The notes below the pieces were generated by a model. It worked only from the letters and a program-made list of their open reading frames with translations. It was not told the origin of the DNA and ran no database searches. A DNA stretch of 64,000 nt from NCBI RefSeq assembly GCF_003071345.1, contig NZ_QCYK01000001.1, positions 1,550,001 through 1,614,000 of the forward strand, given 5' to 3'. The DNA is from Chitinophaga parva (GTDB lineage: Bacteria > Bacteroidota > Bacteroidia > Chitinophagales > Chitinophagaceae). Every line of letters begins with the position of its first letter. Position 1 is the first letter of the stretch. Made by a program: the position numbers and the translations under genes. Below are positions 63,514 to 64,000 of this stretch, one piece after another.

Positions 63514-64000
63514 ATGTTGACAGTTTTATTAATATTGATTCCTTTGCTTGCCGGTGTGATCACATTTGGCCTCAAAGGTGCCGGTCCCAAAATACTGGCT
63601 TTGCTTTCTTCCATCGCCACGCTGGGCGTAGCACTGGTGGCGCTGTTCCAGTTCCGGGCAAACCCCGCCGCCACGCATGTGAGCGCGCAGTGGATCCCGC
63701 AGCTGAAAGCGAATTTCGAGGTAGGCCTGGATGGCATGGCTGCTATGCTTTGCCTGCTCACCGCCCTGGCGTTTGTGCTGGTGTTTGTCAGCATCTTTTC
63801 CCGGGAATACGAGCGCTCCGCCAGCTTTTATGGGCTAATGCTGCTGTCGCAGGCAGGTCTCACCGGTGTGTTTGTAGCTGCCGATGCGATGCTGTTCTAC
63901 GTATTCTGGGAACTGGCCCTCATCCCCGTGTATTTCCTCTGCTCCATGTGGGGCGGGGAAAGACGCATTCCCGTTACATTTAAATTCTTTGTTTATACGT
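63514..64000 (+). CDS. nuoM: NADH:quinone oxidoreductase subunit M (cut by window end)
   Basis: The first 162 codons of an antiporter-like complex I subunit. ATG at 63514 (MLTVLLILIPLLAGV); DAMLFYVFWELALIPVYFL near residue 128 is the conserved Glu-containing helix of NuoM. It runs off the right edge, so nuoN, the expected last gene, is outside. Confidence 0.93.
   Translation, partial: MLTVLLILIPLLAGVITFGLKGAGPKILALLSSIATLGVALVALFQFRANPAATHVSAQWIPQLKANFEVGLDGMAAMLCLLTALAFVLVFVSIFSREYERSASFYGLMLLSQAGLTGVFVAADAMLFYVFWELALIPVYFLCSMWGGERRIPVTFKFFVYT

Overview
The window reads as a chromosomal core segment of a Bacteroidota bacterium, most likely family Chitinophagaceae (Chitinophaga-like); no rRNA is present, so the placement rests on gene content. 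Indicators are a PorT outer-membrane protein of the type IX secretion/gliding machinery next to menaquinone MenG, an 11-12 gene nuo operon with a very short NuoG, an isolated atpD-atpC pair with a short epsilon subunit, Bacteroidota-restricted families (DUF6600, DUF6427, DUF6728-like), and repeated -7 boxes of the TAnnTTTG type with -33 TTG instead of sigma70 -35/-10 boxes. Base composition is fairly even throughout. I see no insertion sequence, prophage, integrase, CRISPR array, tRNA or rRNA.

Layout. 1-8846: mostly minus-strand housekeeping genes (MutS-like ATPase, pyrC, porT, menG, YkuK-like nuclease, CoA-binding protein, TIGR01777 epimerase, membrane protein, GbsR regulator), with engB on plus. 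9024-14661 (minus): pyruvate dehydrogenase E2, dnaX, an acetyltransferase-like protein and a membrane-anchored coiled-coil protein. 14766-20052: GNAT, a DUF6600 lipoprotein, two small proteins, then atpDC. 20608-25000: YqgE, a likely small RNA unit, a histidine kinase without a regulator, a ThiF/E1-like protein lacking the catalytic cysteine, and an S66 LD-carboxypeptidase. 25042-40925: metG, FadN-type beta-oxidation protein, an ABC exporter, surE, lpxB, a hidden 56-codon gene, a Rel/SpoT enzyme, purA, a very acidic protein, pabB and a second epimerase. 41147-50785: a Tyr-rich secreted protein, DUF6427, purQ, a split and duplicated DsbD system, hisS, a tyrosine phosphatase and a PstS-like lipoprotein. 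50854-64000: a TPR protein, then nuoABCDEFGHIJKL and a truncated nuoM.

Functionally the region combines energy metabolism (PDH E2 feeds acetyl-CoA; NADH goes to complex I; menaquinone comes through MenG; ATP is made by the F1 beta/epsilon subunits), nucleotide synthesis (pyrC, purA, purQ), stringent response, lipid A synthesis and envelope protein handling. Nothing here amounts to a complete undescribed multi-gene system. The most unusual signals are small and structural: a two-copy dispersed hairpin repeat at gene ends, a promoter-to-terminator small transcript with a 15-codon ORF, a perfect inverted repeat covering the pabB start codon, a DsbD alpha domain duplicated with its cysteines lost in one copy, and the cysteine-less E1-like protein beside an orphan histidine kinase.
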